Positions 25,298 to 34,502 are shown, counted from the first letter of the stretch. The stretch is DNA of 64,000 nucleotides from Nitrospira sp. ND1 (GCF_900170025.1 NZ_FWEX01000006.1:714795-778794), one strand, 5' to 3'. Numbers and translations: made by a program. Notes: a model not told the origin generated them from the letters alone.

Positions 25298-25514
25298 CAG
25301 AGAATCATCGTAGCACAACAGGAAACGACAACACATCGCGCAGGCCGCCACGGATGCGGATTAAGGAAATGGAAGGCGAGGCAGCGGAGATCCCGACAAT
25401 GGGGATGTTCAGAACAGAGAAACCGGGACGATCAGGACTGGTGGGATACGACGCGACCGATAATGCTCACTAGACGCTTCGGAGGGAATGTTTCGAGCGA
25501 TGACTTTGCCCCCA

Positions 25515-25715
25515 TTACCCCCCGTAGGTCTTCAAAATATCGTAGGAGAGCCGGCACTCACTGCAGTAGTCCCTTGAAAACCGCACCTGAGAGGGCGGCA
25601 CGACATGTCGCGCCAGGTAACTGGGAAAATCGACCCAGCTGTTGGTCCCCCAGGTCGAGGCCCCCTCATCACGAACCCGGCGGCACAACTCACACATCGG
25701 TACGACTCGAACCAT
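25515..25715 (-). CDS. small CxxC/CxxC protein next to a response regulator
   Basis: The 66-residue protein (MVRVVPMCELCRRVRDEGA) has two CxxC pairs, CELC near residues 8-11 and CSEC near 51-54. These are placed to bind one zinc as a treble-clef or ribbon. A perfect AAGGAG lies 7 nt before the ATG at 25715, which decides the start; the longer open frame upstream overlaps the response regulator gene. The gene starts 49 nt after that regulator on the same strand, so the two are probably co-transcribed. I do not recognise the family. Confidence 0.75.
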   Translation of the reverse strand: MVRVVPMCELCRRVRDEGASTWGTNSWVDFPSYLARHVVPPSQVRFSRDYCSECRLSYDILKTYGG

Positions 25716-25764
25716 CGTCGGTCTCCTTTTGCGCGAATCCATCGCATGGCCGGACAGCAAGCGG

Positions 25765-26184
25765 TCAGGTGTCTTTCGTGCGAGCCACCCGCGTGTGAAG
25801 ACCATCCGGACAGCAGACCCGTTCACCTTGCAGCACCCGGCCGAGATAATGCCCGAGATCGACCGTGAGATGCTTGACGAGATATCCCCTAGCGCCTGCC
25901 TCGAACGCGGCCGTGACGTAGACAGGGTCTTCATGCGAAGAGAAAAACACGACTTTGCTGTTCGGCATCGTCTCATACAGCTGCCGGGCAACCCCAAGTC
26001 CTTCGAGAAACGAGAGGGAGAAATCCAGAATGACCAACTCCGGTGCGATATTTCTTGCAATCAATACAATGGCTTCTGCCTCAGTTTCAGAAGACACAAC
26101 CTCGAATTGAGGTTCCAGCAGAATCTCCAGAAAGGCCAGCATAGCCCGCGATGAATCGCCGATGAGGACACGTGGACGTGACAT
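25765..26184 (-). CDS. stand-alone response regulator receiver protein
   Basis: The 139-residue protein is a single REC domain with no output domain. The phosphoacceptor is D54 (VILDFS), the switch residues are in FFSSHED, and the lysine is in GYLVKHL. The usual second acidic residue of the DD pair at the N-terminus is serine (LIGDSSRA), which may alter metal binding. It could act through the neighbouring small CxxC protein or on another kinase. No histidine kinase is adjacent on this side; the nearest two-component pair lies 170 bp upstream. The start at MSRPRVL is preferred over an ATG 27 nt earlier. Confidence 0.87.
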   Translation of the reverse strand: MSRPRVLIGDSSRAMLAFLEILLEPQFEVVSSETEAEAIVLIARNIAPELVILDFSLSFLEGLGVARQLYETMPNSKVVFFSSHEDPVYVTAAFEAGARGYLVKHLTVDLGHYLGRVLQGERVCCPDGLHTRVARTKDT

Positions 26185-26350
26185 CTTCCTTCTCATATTC
26201 CTACGAGTCACTGCTTAGTGAAGGGAGGCGTATACTAGGCAAGTGAAGGAAAAACCACACGCGTAATAACGCTGGTCGTCTCAGCTAAAAAATACCTGGA
26301 TTCTGACTAGTAACTCAAGAGAGGAAGGGGAGACACCGGTAGGAAGCCAA

Positions 26351-26995
26351 CTATGCCTGGCTGGTTAAGCCCTGGGCTAAGGCATATTTGACGAGTTCGA
26401 CGGTAGTGTGAAGGTTGAGCTGTTCCATGATCTGGCCTTTATGGAACTCAACGGTGCGCGGGGAGATTTTGAGCGTGCCGGCTATATCCTTCACCGTATG
26501 GCCTTCGGCCAGCAATTGCAGCACTTCGCGCTGACGGGTGGTGAGTTCAGGACCGGACGGCGCCCCGCCGTCGATCCCGCGCAACATACTTTCCACCACA
26601 TCCTTAGTCACCAGAGGGGTCACATAAAAGTTCCCGCTCCGCACAGCCCGGATCGCCTGCCCCAGTTCTTCGCCCACGCAGCGTTTGAGCAGGTAGGCGG
26701 AGGCGCCGGCCTCGAAGGCCGCCCGCACATAGGCCGGATCGGCATGCATCGTGATAAAGACTACTTTGACCTGAGGAAACTTGACCTTCAGGACACGGGC
26801 CGCATCGATCCCGTTCAGCACCGGCATCGAGATGTCGAGAATCACGATATCCGGCTTCAACTCCGGAATAGCCTCCAGTAGGGCACGCCCGTCCCCGACA
26901 GTCCCGACCAGTTCACACTGGTCATCCAGCAGCCGCCGAAACCCTTCCAACACCAGGGTGTGATCATCCGCCAGCAGCACGCGCGGCAGGGTCAT
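26351..26995 (-). CDS. NarL/FixJ-type LuxR response regulator
   Basis: The 214-residue protein has a receiver domain (DD at residues 10-11, phosphoacceptor D54 in VILDISMP, lysine in AYLLKRC). It ends in a LuxR-type helix-turn-helix at about residues 150-205 (LTTRQREVLQLLAEGHTVKD, SPRTVEFHKGQIM). It binds DNA when phosphorylated by the kinase encoded directly upstream, whose stop it overlaps by 4 nt (ATGA at 26992-26995). Target genes are not visible. Confidence 0.93.
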   Translation of the reverse strand: MTLPRVLLADDHTLVLEGFRRLLDDQCELVGTVGDGRALLEAIPELKPDIVILDISMPVLNGIDAARVLKVKFPQVKVVFITMHADPAYVRAAFEAGASAYLLKRCVGEELGQAIRAVRSGNFYVTPLVTKDVVESMLRGIDGGAPSGPELTTRQREVLQLLAEGHTVKDIAGTLKISPRTVEFHKGQIMEQLNLHTTVELVKYALAQGLTSQA

Positions 26996-28134
26996 GTCGC
27001 CACCCGCACCAACGGCACATACATCGACACCGTCGTTCCCCGTCCCGGATTAGATTCCACCTCGCAGGATCCCTGCACCGCCAGCAAACGTTCTCGCATG
27101 TTCAACAACCCCAAGCCGCCTTCCGCCCGATCGATCGCCCGCTGATCGAACCCTCTGCCGTCGTCACGCACCACCACGACCAACCCCTCGTCTTCGACCG
27201 TCACCTCCACCTCCACCCGGGGGGCCTTGGCATGTCGCGCGATATTCGACAGGCTTTCCTGGATCACCCGGTACACGGCGGTCGATGTGGTTTTGTCGAG
27301 TTGGTGATCGAGCGGTTGGTGCACAAACAGCGCCTTCACCCCTGTGCGGCTCGAAAAGTCATCCAGCAACCGCTGCAAGGCCGCTTTCAACCCCAGATCG
27401 TCCAGGATGGAGGGATGGAATCGATACGCCATAAACCGCACATCGTCCGACAACTCCTCCAGCCCCTTCAGAGCGTTGCGGATACCATCCTGAGCTTCTG
27501 CCGGAGCGGATCCGATCTGCCGGTCGACTGCCTGCAAATCCAACATCAGCAAGGCGAGCCGTTGATTGACGTCATCATGTAAATCCTGCGCGATCCGCCG
27601 GCGCTCCTCTTCCTGCGCCGTCAGAATCCGACCGGTCAACGTATGCAGCTGTTCTTCGCTTCGCTCCAAGGCCAGACGGCTCGCGGCCAGGTCCGCTGTG
27701 CGCGCCTCCACGCCTTGCTCAAGCCGCTCGTTGACTTCCTTCAGCAATAACTCCGTGCGCCGTCGCTGATAGATAAACATGACCGGAGTCCAGATGCCGA
27801 ACAGACTGAACAGGTGATTGCCCCACTCAAACCATGCCGGAAGGCCCGGCACACGGGGGCTGAACGGAGCGGCCATGATGGTCAACAGCGAGCAAGTGAT
27901 GGCTGTGCCGATCGGCAGCCATCGGTACTGACTGGCCGCAGACAGAAAGACGACGGCGCTGTACAGCACCGCGTTCGCCACTCCGAGCGGCAACTGGAGA
28001 TCCAGAATGAAAAAGAGACACGCCAGCAGGCCCGCCGCCCCAACCATGAGACGTTGTCGCCGATGCGACGGGTCATCGGCCGATTGCCTGCTCGATTCCC
28101 TCGTCTCCTCCTGCCTGGCGCTGAAGGGTCCCAT
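26992..28134 (-). CDS. membrane-bound HisKA_3 histidine kinase
   Basis: The 380-residue protein has four hydrophobic segments (about residues 30-48, 52-66, 70-90 and 103-122). A coiled-coil signalling helix follows (LLLKEVNERLEQGVEARTADLA). The HisKA_3 dimerisation box is RRIAQDLHDDVNQRLALL with phospho-histidine near residue 188. The HATPase domain has NIARHAKA, VRDDGRGF and GGLGLLNMRERL. It signals to the LuxR-type regulator with which it overlaps. The sensed cue is unknown, but there is no large periplasmic domain. A TAAGAT lies 9 nt before the start. Confidence 0.93.
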   Translation of the reverse strand: MGPFSARQEETRESSRQSADDPSHRRQRLMVGAAGLLACLFFILDLQLPLGVANAVLYSAVVFLSAASQYRWLPIGTAITCSLLTIMAAPFSPRVPGLPAWFEWGNHLFSLFGIWTPVMFIYQRRRTELLLKEVNERLEQGVEARTADLAASRLALERSEEQLHTLTGRILTAQEEERRRIAQDLHDDVNQRLALLMLDLQAVDRQIGSAPAEAQDGIRNALKGLEELSDDVRFMAYRFHPSILDDLGLKAALQRLLDDFSSRTGVKALFVHQPLDHQLDKTTSTAVYRVIQESLSNIARHAKAPRVEVEVTVEDEGLVVVVRDDGRGFDQRAIDRAEGGLGLLNMRERLLAVQGSCEVESNPGRGTTVSMYVPLVRVAT

Positions 28135-28223
28135 AGGGGCAGGATCTTAGCATGCGTCGCTCGCCGGAGACCAGAACCAGAATAAGCCGGAGTCGACCGC
28201 AGCAAACCGATCAGCCGTTCAGG

Positions 28224-28229
28224 TATGAT
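28224..28229 (+). promoter_or_regulatory. TATGAT -10 element abutting the epimerase start
   Basis: TATGAT is followed by 6 nt and ATG at 28236, with no Shine-Dalgarno. It lies between divergent genes. No convincing -35 is visible at the expected distance. Confidence 0.4.
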
Positions 28230-28235
28230 GCGCCG

Positions 28236-29054
28236 ATGACCACGCCGCGCTCTCTCGTCATTCTGGGATCCGGGTATACCGGCCGCTGGATTTACAAGTT
28301 GGCCGTGCAACAATCCTTGCCCATCCTGGCCAGCAGCCGTCACCCCGATCGCCATTTGAGTGATGTCGAGCCGGCAAGACGCATTCGATTCGACCTGGCG
28401 GAGCCGAGCACCTGGTCCGCACTTCCTCCTGACGCAGACTTAATCTGGACATTTCCCGCCACACCGCTCGAACAGGTCCAGGCATTTGCCCGACACTCTT
28501 GTCGCCCTCCCGGAAGGCTGGTGGTGCTGGGCAGCACCTCTGCGTATGACCGGGAAGGCGGCCCCATGGATGACCTTCCTCCTTGGATCGACGAAGCCCA
28601 TCCCATCAATACCAGCCTTCCCCGCGTGCAGGGCGAGGAATACCTGCGTACGCATCACGGAGCGATGATTCTACGCGTCGCCGGCATCTACGGCCCGAAT
28701 CGAAACCCCGTGGAATGGATCCGGCAAGGACGCGTCGGTCCGACGAACAAGTTCGTCAACCTCATCCATGTCGAGGATCTGGCGCACCTCTGTCTCCTGA
28801 CGCTGCAACGAGCACAGGCCGGAGACACCTATAATGTGAGCGATGGACACCCGCGCCGCTGGGCGGACATTTGCGCGGAAGTCTCCGGCAGGTGGGGAGT
28901 GGTGAGTGCTCGACAGGCGGATCGCAGCGAATCAGGCAAACGCATCCGGAATCACAAGATCCTGACACACGTGGGTTATACGCTCCGGCACCCGGAATTC
29001 TATGACGCGCTCCAGTCGATCGAAGCGGACAGCCGGCCCCCGATCAGGCTGTGA
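28236..29054 (+). CDS. NAD-dependent epimerase/dehydratase-like protein (YeeZ-like)
   Basis: The 272-residue protein is a short-chain dehydrogenase-like Rossmann enzyme. It has the nucleotide-binding start SLVILGSGYTGRWIYK, then a strand PPGRLVVLGSTSAYD, which holds a serine of the active site, and LRVAGIYGP. The usual YXXXK catalytic pair is not clear, as in YeeZ/SDR5-type proteins. The substrate is unknown. It is divergent from the kinase gene. The 28236 start is supported by a -10-like hexamer 6 nt upstream; the longer frame upstream has no signal. Confidence 0.82.
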   Translation: MTTPRSLVILGSGYTGRWIYKLAVQQSLPILASSRHPDRHLSDVEPARRIRFDLAEPSTWSALPPDADLIWTFPATPLEQVQAFARHSCRPPGRLVVLGSTSAYDREGGPMDDLPPWIDEAHPINTSLPRVQGEEYLRTHHGAMILRVAGIYGPNRNPVEWIRQGRVGPTNKFVNLIHVEDLAHLCLLTLQRAQAGDTYNVSDGHPRRWADICAEVSGRWGVVSARQADRSESGKRIRNHKILTHVGYTLRHPEFYDALQSIEADSRPPIRL

Positions 29055-29073
29055 GGCTTAGGACCACCGGTAC

Positions 29074-30567
29074 TCAGGCCCGTAACAAGGCCATCACACT
29101 CAGACAAACCAGCAGATTGTTAATGGCATGCCCGATCATCCCCGGCCAGAGACTGCCGGTCCGTTCATAGGCCCAGGCCCAAATCACCCCGCTCCAGAAG
29201 ACGCTGAGGAATCCGATCAACCCATACCCATGGGCGAGCGCAAACAACGCCGCGCTCAGCATGGCGGCCACCCCCCACTGAAACCGGCGACGGAATACAC
29301 CGAACAACAAGCCGCGGAAGGCCAGTTCTTCAAAGACGGGCGCAAAGAACACGTATTCCATCAGGCTGACCATGAGGGTCGGTGACGATCCCCACACGAG
29401 ATCCGCATCGAACCACTCGGTCCAGTGACTGATCAAATTCAACGGTTCCGCAATCCTGCCCAGCACCCATTCGCCCACGAGGCCAGCCGCTACCACCGCC
29501 AACACCGCCAGCCCCAATTGTCCCAAGTGTCGCGGTTCGATGCGTAGCCCGAAGCCTCGCCAGAACGTCTGCCGCTGAGGCCGAAGCAGATGGTAGTAGG
29601 CCAAGGCCAGCAGGGGCAGATTCGACAACGGCACCGCGACGACCCGCAACGATGGATAATCGCCGGCGACATAGAGAAACGCCACGGTCAACAACGCACC
29701 GACGGCACCACCGCGCAGCAACACCCCCGCGCCCAATCGACCGGCCCAGAGGGGCGGAAGCTCCGCGGAGCCCACGCGAAACATCGCCGTGCCTTGCCCC
29801 CGCCGGACCCACAACACCAGCACGAACAGCCCCACGATCATGAGCGTCAATTCGAGCAGGGCAAACGCCCTGGAGCGCCACAACAATGCTTCCACCCGCT
29901 GCTGCAACGAGGTCTCAATCGTCACCAGCAAGGGCCGGTCTCCTGCTCGTTCGGCAATTCGAGTGGCCAGGCGGCTGTAGAACCAGCCCGACACGGACTG
30001 CTCCGCCAGATAAGCCTGCAGCTCGAAGCCCGAGGCGGGAGGCACGCGAGGATCCACGTACCCGGCCTGCAGGAGCCTGGCAAAGGTCGGGTACGGTTCG
30101 CCCTGCCGAACCCATCGAGCCATTTTCTGCTGCACAGCCGGAAGGTACCCCGACTCGGCCTCCAGGATCGCCAGGTGCAAATCGACAGAGGGGTCGGATG
30201 ATTCCTCAGCCAGTTCGCGATACCATTCAATCGCCTGCTCACGATCGTTCGCGTCACTGCCCATCGTAGCTTCATAGAGAAACTGTTCCCAGACCGGCAG
30301 GGTCTTGAGCCCGTCTTCCTGATCCATCAAGCGCCCGACCATATGACTGAGCGCTCGCTCGGCATCCGGCACCCGATCCACACGCGGCACATCGAACGAT
30401 AACCAGGCGACCACCGCAATTGACGCACTGAGAACGACCGCCGACAACCAGGTGATGGCACGGGAAAAGCCGGGATCGTAAGCATGCGGGGGAGGAGGCG
30501 CCCCGACGCAGGGCAACGGAGCCGCGGGCGTCTGCGATGTCGGTCCGGTTGATTCGTCTGCGTCCAC
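29074..30567 (-). CDS. CPBP family intramembrane metalloprotease with long extracytoplasmic N-terminal region
   Basis: The 497-residue protein ends in a CPBP/CAAX-type domain with about seven helices. The glutamate pair and arginine are in VFEELAFRGLLFG, the histidines in LFALAHGYG and GMIGHAINN. An N-terminal helix near residues 40-60 is followed by about 170 residues of soluble alpha-helical sequence (EQAIEWYRELAEE), probably outside the membrane. A second helix at about 245-265 follows. The start is a GTG at 30567 after a good GGAGG. The ATG 66 nt upstream lacks a Shine-Dalgarno. The protease substrate is unknown. Confidence 0.85.
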   Translation of the reverse strand: MDADESTGPTSQTPAAPLPCVGAPPPPHAYDPGFSRAITWLSAVVLSASIAVVAWLSFDVPRVDRVPDAERALSHMVGRLMDQEDGLKTLPVWEQFLYEATMGSDANDREQAIEWYRELAEESSDPSVDLHLAILEAESGYLPAVQQKMARWVRQGEPYPTFARLLQAGYVDPRVPPASGFELQAYLAEQSVSGWFYSRLATRIAERAGDRPLLVTIETSLQQRVEALLWRSRAFALLELTLMIVGLFVLVLWVRRGQGTAMFRVGSAELPPLWAGRLGAGVLLRGGAVGALLTVAFLYVAGDYPSLRVVAVPLSNLPLLALAYYHLLRPQRQTFWRGFGLRIEPRHLGQLGLAVLAVVAAGLVGEWVLGRIAEPLNLISHWTEWFDADLVWGSSPTLMVSLMEYVFFAPVFEELAFRGLLFGVFRRRFQWGVAAMLSAALFALAHGYGLIGFLSVFWSGVIWAWAYERTGSLWPGMIGHAINNLLVCLSVMALLRA

Positions 30568-30696
30568 AGGTCCTCCGGGGCGTGATCGGCGCCGGAGTAT
30601 ACCACCGGCTTTCAAGAGGTGAAACTGGCGCAACGCAGTGTAGATCGCAGGCGGGAGCCGCGGACAATCCCATGGCTGAATCCCCTTCGGTTTCGT

Positions 30697-30702
30697 TATA
30701 CT
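30697..30702 (+). promoter_or_regulatory. TATACT -10 element upstream of the aminotransferase operon
   Basis: TATACT lies in the AT-rich stretch TTTCGTTATACTACG, 75 nt upstream of the ATG at 30777. A weak GCTGAA -35-like element lies about 16-18 nt upstream. Confidence 0.35.
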
Positions 30703-30776
30703 ACGCCCCTCTGAGGAACAGACCGTGAACTACACGGTGATACCCCCGAGACCAACAACGACAACCGGCACCGACG

Positions 30777-31994
30777 ATGACTACGGATTCCCAGTATCAG
30801 GACTTTGTTCCGCCGCATCGGCTGCTCATGGGCCCGGGCCCGAGCATGGTCCATCCCCGGGTGTTGCAGGCCCTGTCACAGCCGTTGCTCGGACACCTCG
30901 ACCCGGTCTTTCTCACTCTGATGAACGACATTCAAGCCTTGCTCCGCGCCACCTTCCATACCCAAAACGAGTTTACGATTGCCTTGTCCGGAACCGGATC
31001 GGCAGGCATGGAAGCAGTGATCGCCAATCTCATCGAACCCGGCGATCGTGCGATTGTGGGAGTCAACGGCGTGTTCGGCACCAGGCTGGCGACCATGATC
31101 GAACGAAGCGGCGGCCTCCCGATCCGCATCGAAGCGCCCTGGGGAGCGACGATTCCCATCGAGGCGCTGGAACAGGAACTGGCGCGGTCTGCTCCGGTCA
31201 AAGCCCTGGTCCTGGTCCATGCGGAAACGTCAACCGGCGCCCTCCAACCCCTTGAGGACGTGGGGGCGCTGTGCCGCGCGCACGATGCATTATTGATCGT
31301 CGACGCCGTCACCTCCCTGGGAGGCATCCCGGTCGAGGTCGATACCTGGGGAATCGACGCCTGCTACAGCGGCACGCAGAAGTGCTTGAGCTGTCCCCCA
31401 GGCCTGGCCCCGCTCACCGTCAGCCCGCGAGGCATGGGCGTCATCCGGCAGCGACGTGCTCCCTGCCACAGCTGGTACCTTGATCTGTCGCTCATCGCCG
31501 ACTATTGGAACGACCACAGCCGTGCCTATCACCACACCGCCCCGATCTCGATGCTCTACGGGCTTCGGGAAGCCCTGCGGCTGGTGCACGAAGAGGGACT
31601 CCCGGCGCGTGCCGCGCGACATCAGGTAAACAGTGATGCATTGATGTCCGGGCTCCGAACTCTGGGCCTGAGTCCCCTGCCTCCGCCGGGCCATCGACTC
31701 CCGATGCTCAACTGTGTCACGCTACCCGACGGAATCGACGAAGCGATGATGAGGACGCAACTGCTGCAACAGTACGGCATCGAAATCGGCGGCGGACTGG
31801 GACCGTTACGGGGGCGGGTCTGGCGCATCGGCCTCATGGGCGAATCGTGCCGACAGGCGCACGTGCTGACGCTGCTCAACGCCCTGGAAGAAATCTTCGC
31901 AGGCCAGGGACGGCTGACGCAGCCGGGCCGCGCCGTCCAGGCAGCGACAGAAACCTATACCCATTCACTAGGATCGGCGAGGAGGGGTGCATGA
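30777..31994 (+). CDS. class V PLP-dependent aminotransferase (alanine-glyoxylate type)
   Basis: The 405-residue protein has the serine/alanine-glyoxylate aminotransferase pattern: LLMGPGPSMVHPRVL, then SGTGSAGMEAVIAN, and the internal-aldimine lysine in SGTQKCLSCPPGL. The GIEIGGGLGPLRGRVWRIGLMG segment is typical. It converts an amino acid and glyoxylate or another oxo-acid. It lies at the head of a three-gene operon with a DUF3365 heme-binding protein and an amidohydrolase; the stop overlaps the next start by 4 nt. Confidence 0.88.
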   Translation: MTTDSQYQDFVPPHRLLMGPGPSMVHPRVLQALSQPLLGHLDPVFLTLMNDIQALLRATFHTQNEFTIALSGTGSAGMEAVIANLIEPGDRAIVGVNGVFGTRLATMIERSGGLPIRIEAPWGATIPIEALEQELARSAPVKALVLVHAETSTGALQPLEDVGALCRAHDALLIVDAVTSLGGIPVEVDTWGIDACYSGTQKCLSCPPGLAPLTVSPRGMGVIRQRRAPCHSWYLDLSLIADYWNDHSRAYHHTAPISMLYGLREALRLVHEEGLPARAARHQVNSDALMSGLRTLGLSPLPPPGHRLPMLNCVTLPDGIDEAMMRTQLLQQYGIEIGGGLGPLRGRVWRIGLMGESCRQAHVLTLLNALEEIFAGQGRLTQPGRAVQAATETYTHSLGSARRGA

Positions 31995-32593
31995 GTCGAA
32001 ACGGGTTATGGATCGTGGCGGCAGGAGTGGCCGGTTTCGTGGCAGCCATCACCTACTGGGTCATTGCCCTCGCGGTCGCAGAATCACACAAGACGGAGAT
32101 GGTCCCCCCCGAGCGTGTGACCAGCTTCATTCATGCGGTCATCGACGCGAATCGTGCCAACTACACACAGAACGTCGTGGACAAGCTCCATAACCAGGGC
32201 GTCGTCGAGGCGCTCGAACATTGGAAAGAAGAGAAGGGCCTCCCGCTCCCGGCCCAATTCCTCCTCGAATCCGGGCGCCTGGTGGCGCAAAAGGATATGA
32301 AACTCAGTTTCCGTCTGGCCAGCCTCACCCCGATATATGTGTGGAACGGACCGAACAGCGAGTTCGAACGACGCGGGCTTGAGGTCGTGATGAAGGCACC
32401 CGAGAAACCCTTCACCGGATTCTACCAACAGGCGGGCGTCCGCTACTTCCAAGGCATCTACGCAGACCGGGCGGTGTCCGAAAGCTGTGTCACCTGCCAC
32501 AATGCCCACGCGAACAGCCCCCGGCGGGACTACAAACTCAACGACATCATGGGCGGCGTCATCGTCACCATTCCGATCAGTGAGGCGCCATGA
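31991..32593 (+). CDS. DUF3365 (Tll0287-like) heme-binding membrane-anchored protein
   Basis: The 200-residue protein starts with a membrane anchor or signal helix (about residues 5-27, LWIVAAGVAGFVAAITYWVIALAV). The body is Tll0287-like, a PAS-like fold with one c-type heme. The heme motif CVTCH is in SESCVTCHNAHANSPR. It is probably periplasmic and may sense redox or gases or carry electrons. A GGAGGGG lies immediately before the ATG at 31991. The 3' end overlaps the amidohydrolase start (ATGA at 32590-32593). Confidence 0.88.
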   Translation: MSRNGLWIVAAGVAGFVAAITYWVIALAVAESHKTEMVPPERVTSFIHAVIDANRANYTQNVVDKLHNQGVVEALEHWKEEKGLPLPAQFLLESGRLVAQKDMKLSFRLASLTPIYVWNGPNSEFERRGLEVVMKAPEKPFTGFYQQAGVRYFQGIYADRAVSESCVTCHNAHANSPRRDYKLNDIMGGVIVTIPISEAP

Positions 32594-33798
32594 CCATCGC
32601 CATCCGTCAAATCCGCATTCTGGACGGCCTCGGTCACCGGATTGAGCGAGGCACCCTCCTCATCGAGGGCACCCGCATCCAGGCCGTCGGGCCCGAACGG
32701 GATGTTCGGCTCCCCAAGGGCGCGCAACGAATCGACGGCCGCGGCCTGACCGTCCTTCCCGGCCTGATCGATTGCCACGTTCACTTTTGTTTGGGAGCGG
32801 AGGCGGATGTCGTGGCTGCGGTGGAGGGAGAATCTTCGTCCGTCACCCTGCTCAAAGCCGCCGAGCTGGCGCGCCGCACTCTCCACGCCGGGTTCACCAC
32901 TGTCCGGGATGTGGGATTCAGGGACCATGCGGTGTTCGCCCTGAAACAGGCCATCGAGTCCGGACTGACGCCGGGGCCACGTATTCTTGCCGCCGGTCTC
33001 GCGATCTGCATGCCCGGCGGACATGCGCGCTTCATCGGCCGCGAAGCCGACGGAGTCGAGGCCGTCCGCGCAGCCGTCTTGGATCAACTCAATGCCGGCG
33101 CCGAAGTCATCAAAGTCATTGCCTCCGGCGGCGTGCTCACCCCCGGCACCTCTCCGGACGACGCGCAGATGACCGTGGCAGAACTGTCCGCTGCCGTCGA
33201 AGTGGCCGTCGCCCACGGGCGACATGTGGCCGCCCATGCCCACGGCGCATCCGGGATGAAGAACGCCCTCCGCGCGGGCGTCCACTCCATCGAACATGCC
33301 ACCCTCATGGACGACGACGCGGCGGAGATGATGACCCAGCGCCACGTCTATATGGTACCTACGCTGTCGGCCCTCGCCACCACAGCGGCCTGCCCGACCG
33401 GCTGCGGCATTCCTGACAGCGCCCGCTCCAAGGCGAGGAACATGGTGAAACAGCACGAGAGAAGTTTCCGCGCCGCCCTCCGCCGGGGTGTTCCGATTGC
33501 CATGGGCACGGATGCCGGAACGCCGTTCAACTATCATGGGGACAATGCTCAGGAATTGGAACGGATGGTCGCACTGGGCATGACACCGATGGAAGCGATC
33601 ATGACCAGCACCTCCGCCGCCGCGCGGTTACTGGGCCTGATTCAAGACATCGGATCCATCGCGGCGGGAAAACAGGCGGACCTGCTGGTCGTGGAAGGCA
33701 ATCCTCTCAGAAATATCGGAGTACTGCTGAAACGAGAGCGGATTGCGGGAGTGATGCAACGCGGTCGGTTCGTCGCGGGTCCGCTCTCAGGAGCGTGA
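32590..33798 (+). CDS. amidohydrolase, imidazolonepropionase-like
   Basis: The 402-residue protein belongs to the amidohydrolase superfamily of the dipeptidase/imidazolonepropionase group. The metal sites are DCHVHFCL (first strand), KVIASGGV (lysine after strand 4), AAHAHGASG, HSIEHATLMDD and the catalytic GTDAGTPF. It removes an amide or lactam from an unknown substrate. It overlaps the DUF3365 gene (ATGA) and closes a three-gene operon with the aminotransferase. Confidence 0.88.
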   Translation: MTIAIRQIRILDGLGHRIERGTLLIEGTRIQAVGPERDVRLPKGAQRIDGRGLTVLPGLIDCHVHFCLGAEADVVAAVEGESSSVTLLKAAELARRTLHAGFTTVRDVGFRDHAVFALKQAIESGLTPGPRILAAGLAICMPGGHARFIGREADGVEAVRAAVLDQLNAGAEVIKVIASGGVLTPGTSPDDAQMTVAELSAAVEVAVAHGRHVAAHAHGASGMKNALRAGVHSIEHATLMDDDAAEMMTQRHVYMVPTLSALATTAACPTGCGIPDSARSKARNMVKQHERSFRAALRRGVPIAMGTDAGTPFNYHGDNAQELERMVALGMTPMEAIMTSTSAAARLLGLIQDIGSIAAGKQADLLVVEGNPLRNIGVLLKRERIAGVMQRGRFVAGPLSGA

Positions 33799-33809
33799 AA
33801 CGTGACACA

Positions 33810-33834
33810 AAAGACGTGGGTCGTTACCGTCTTT
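33810..33834. terminator. weak hairpin between convergent genes
   Basis: AAAGACG (33810-33816) pairs with CGTCTTT (33828-33834) between the amidohydrolase stop and the convergent DnaJ gene, whose last codons it overlaps. The short GTGAAACGTGACAC (33794-33806) before it is related to the dispersed short repeats. Confidence 0.35.
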
Positions 33835-34462
33835 CATACAGTAATTCCAAGGCCGTCGCGAAGCCGTTGATCCGGCCCTTGCGGAACATTTCCTCTAACC
33901 GGCCGCGAAGCGCACGAATCCCGCCCTCGTCTCCCTTCGCGACCACCGCCTGCGACACCATCATCTGCACCGCGACCTCAAGCAAGCGCTGTTTCCGTTG
34001 CTCCATGTCGGGAGTCACGAACTCATCCAGGACTTCCGCCCCGCGCGCTTCCACGATGGACTCCTTGAAGGTGTCATACCCCTGATGCGCCACCGTGCGT
34101 TCACGAATGAGGGCCAGTTCCGATTTGATCCGTGGCACCATCTTCATCAGGACGGCGAAGACTTCCTTCCGCCCTTCGTCGAAGAGCTTTTTCTCCATCT
34201 CCTCAAGGATCAGGAACGGATCCACCGTCTCGGCCCGCACCTCTTCTCCCCAATGCAGGCGATCGTAGGTTCTCCGGCTCTCGGGATCGCCCAGGACCTC
34301 ATAGGCGGAGTTGATCTCGCGGATCTTCTCCTCTGCCTGCTTGTTGTGGGGATTGCGGTCGGGATGGTGCTCGAAAACGAGCTTCCGGTAAGCTTTTTTG
34401 ATGTCGTCGTCGGAAATGTCGCGCGACACACCGAGGACACGATAATAATCCAGGCGAGGCAT
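33824..34462 (-). CDS. DnaJ domain-containing protein
   Basis: The 212-residue protein begins with a J domain ([23 protein letters not shown] motif in EHHPDRN, residues about 3-65) that stimulates an Hsp70 ATPase. The remaining 140 residues are helical ([20 protein letters not shown]) and do not show the zinc-finger or C-terminal domains of DnaJ, so it is a specialised J-protein. The start at 34462 is 10 nt after a TATAGT; the longer open frame upstream is antisense to the promoter of the MFS gene. Confidence 0.88.
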   Translation of the reverse strand: MPRLDYYRVLGVSRDISDDDIKKAYRKLVFEHHPDRNPHNKQAEEKIREINSAYEVLGDPESRRTYDRLHWGEEVRAETVDPFLILEEMEKKLFDEGRKEVFAVLMKMVPRIKSELALIRERTVAHQGYDTFKESIVEARGAEVLDEFVTPDMEQRKQRLLEVAVQMMVSQAVVAKGDEGGIRALRGRLEEMFRKGRINGFATALELLYERR

Positions 34463-34472
34463 ACAGGCCGAG

Positions 34473-34478
34473 ACTATA
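34473..34478 (-). promoter_or_regulatory. TATAGT -10 element before the DnaJ-domain gene
   Basis: On the minus strand TATAGT is 10 nt before the ATG, giving a leader of about 3 nt; there is no Shine-Dalgarno. Confidence 0.4.
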
Positions 34479-34502
34479 CCATGCCGCTTCGCCGGCTTCA
34501 CC

